Of a stretch of DNA of 6,127 nt, positions 5,699 through 6,127 are shown in pieces. The notes under the pieces are model-generated. The model had not been told where the DNA came from, did no database searches, and saw nothing but the letters and a program-made list of their open reading frames with translations. Source of the stretch: Spirochaetaceae bacterium (GTDB lineage Bacteria; Spirochaetota; Spirochaetia; Treponematales; Breznakiellaceae); contig JAITHR010000192.1 in assembly GCA_031279895.1 (NCBI GenBank), positions 1-6,127 on the forward strand, given 5' to 3'. How positions within the stretch are numbered: position 1 is the first letter of the stretch; each line of letters begins with the position of its first letter. The position numbers were made by a program, and so were the translations under genes.

Positions 5699-6127
5699 GG
5701 CGGAGGGGCGGGAAAGGTCGAAGTCCATGCGGAATGCGGGGAGAACCATGATATTGGTATGTATCGTTGATTCTCCTGTGAGGCGGTACTGAACCTTTTT
5801 GAGTTCGTCGAGTTCGTCATGCCATAAAGAACGCGGGTCAAGGGCGCCGGCCATAAGAAACACCTGGGTTTCGGCGGAACTGCCGGGCGGAATGGGGAGG
5901 AACAGCTCCTTTTTCCCGTCAGCCCAAAACGCGCCGTTGCCGTAAAACGTGTAGGTCAGGGACGAGAGTTCCAGCGGAAAGTCGTTGGGGTTGGCGATCT
6001 GGAGGCTCACGCGGAAACGGGTCTGCTCGGCCCGGCTTACCGCGATGGCCGTAATGGTAAACTCCGGCTCCTGTATGCGCGGGATGACCGCCGCGCCGCG
6101 TACCAGCACGGTTTCGGCGGCCTGCCT
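5648..6127 (-). CDS. LEA14/WHy-type protein, 5' end outside window
   Basis: The frame is open to the window edge, so I give it as partial. A GTG at 6107-6109 could start a 153-residue product, but codons upstream remain open and no ribosome site fits. The visible part resembles the LEA type 2 / WHy domain: a beta-strand-rich stretch with FRVSLQIANPNDFPLELSSL (NPN at 5984-5992), then a strand with YTFYGNG and an IPPGSSAETQVF stretch matching the usual 'NPN ... Y.l..ng ... ip..s' course. Bacterial members are usually exported or lipid-anchored with an N-terminal signal that would lie outside this window, so location is unknown; their function is poorly defined, linked to desiccation or stress tolerance by analogy with plant LEA14. 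The last 16 residues come from the inverted repeat and are not part of the domain. The gene converges on addA. Confidence 0.7.
   Translation of the reverse strand, partial: RQAAETVLVRGAAVIPRIQEPEFTITAIAVSRAEQTRFRVSLQIANPNDFPLELSSLTYTFYGNGAFWADGKKELFLPIPPGSSAETQVFLMAGALDPRSLWHDELDELKKVQYRLTGESTIHTNIMVLPAFRMDFDLSRPSAPPQPPAVPARPPVASK

Noticed and set aside
5401..5751. Plus-strand 116-codon frame and its minus-strand counterpart at 5491-5841
   Set aside because: Both run through palindromes and the right inverted arm and overlap the LEA14-like gene in other frames; composition is that of GC-rich shadow frames.

Overview
The window shows two base-composition regimes. Bases 1 to about 930 are strongly AT-rich, with Lys/Asn/Ile-rich proteins. 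From about 930 to the end the DNA is GC-rich, with Arg/Ala/Gly-rich coding. The GC-rich part looks like the host chromosome of an anaerobic bacterium, because it carries an [FeFe]-hydrogenase remnant, an AddA-type helicase-nuclease and a LEA14-like protein. A treponeme-like spirochaete from an anaerobic gut community would fit, but that is a guess from gene content and style, not a proven assignment.

Left region (1-930): the 3' end of a gene whose product ends in a J-domain (intact His-Pro-Asp) overlaps the start of a 229-residue protein with an HNH-type nuclease motif at its C-terminus. The two look co-transcribed and transferred together, and they are the most plausible candidate here for an uncharacterised defence or conflict cassette. 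Its upstream part lies outside the window.

Junction (912-1250): the nuclease stop codon overlaps the ATG of a 92-codon frame that is plainly the last part of an [FeFe] hydrogenase large subunit (last H-cluster motif plus the small-subunit-like tail). The catalytic body is missing, so the AT-rich DNA appears to have replaced the 5' portion of a hydA gene. The original gene's strong intrinsic terminator remains at 1211-1248.

Centre (1399-5001): one large, apparently intact gene for an AddA/RexA-type UvrD-superfamily helicase with a C-terminal RecB-family nuclease. No addB is seen in the window.

Right region (4951-5698): convergent addA and a LEA14-like gene are separated by about 650 bp of repeat-built, apparently non-coding DNA. 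It is bounded by 97-bp inverted repeats that run into the 3' ends of both genes and give two unrelated proteins nearly the same 16-residue Pro-rich C-terminal tail and stop codon. Inside are direct and inverted copies of a roughly 48-bp hairpin unit and a degenerate 21-bp tandem array. Right end (5648-6127, minus strand): the C-terminal part of the LEA14/WHy-type protein, whose 5' end is beyond the window.
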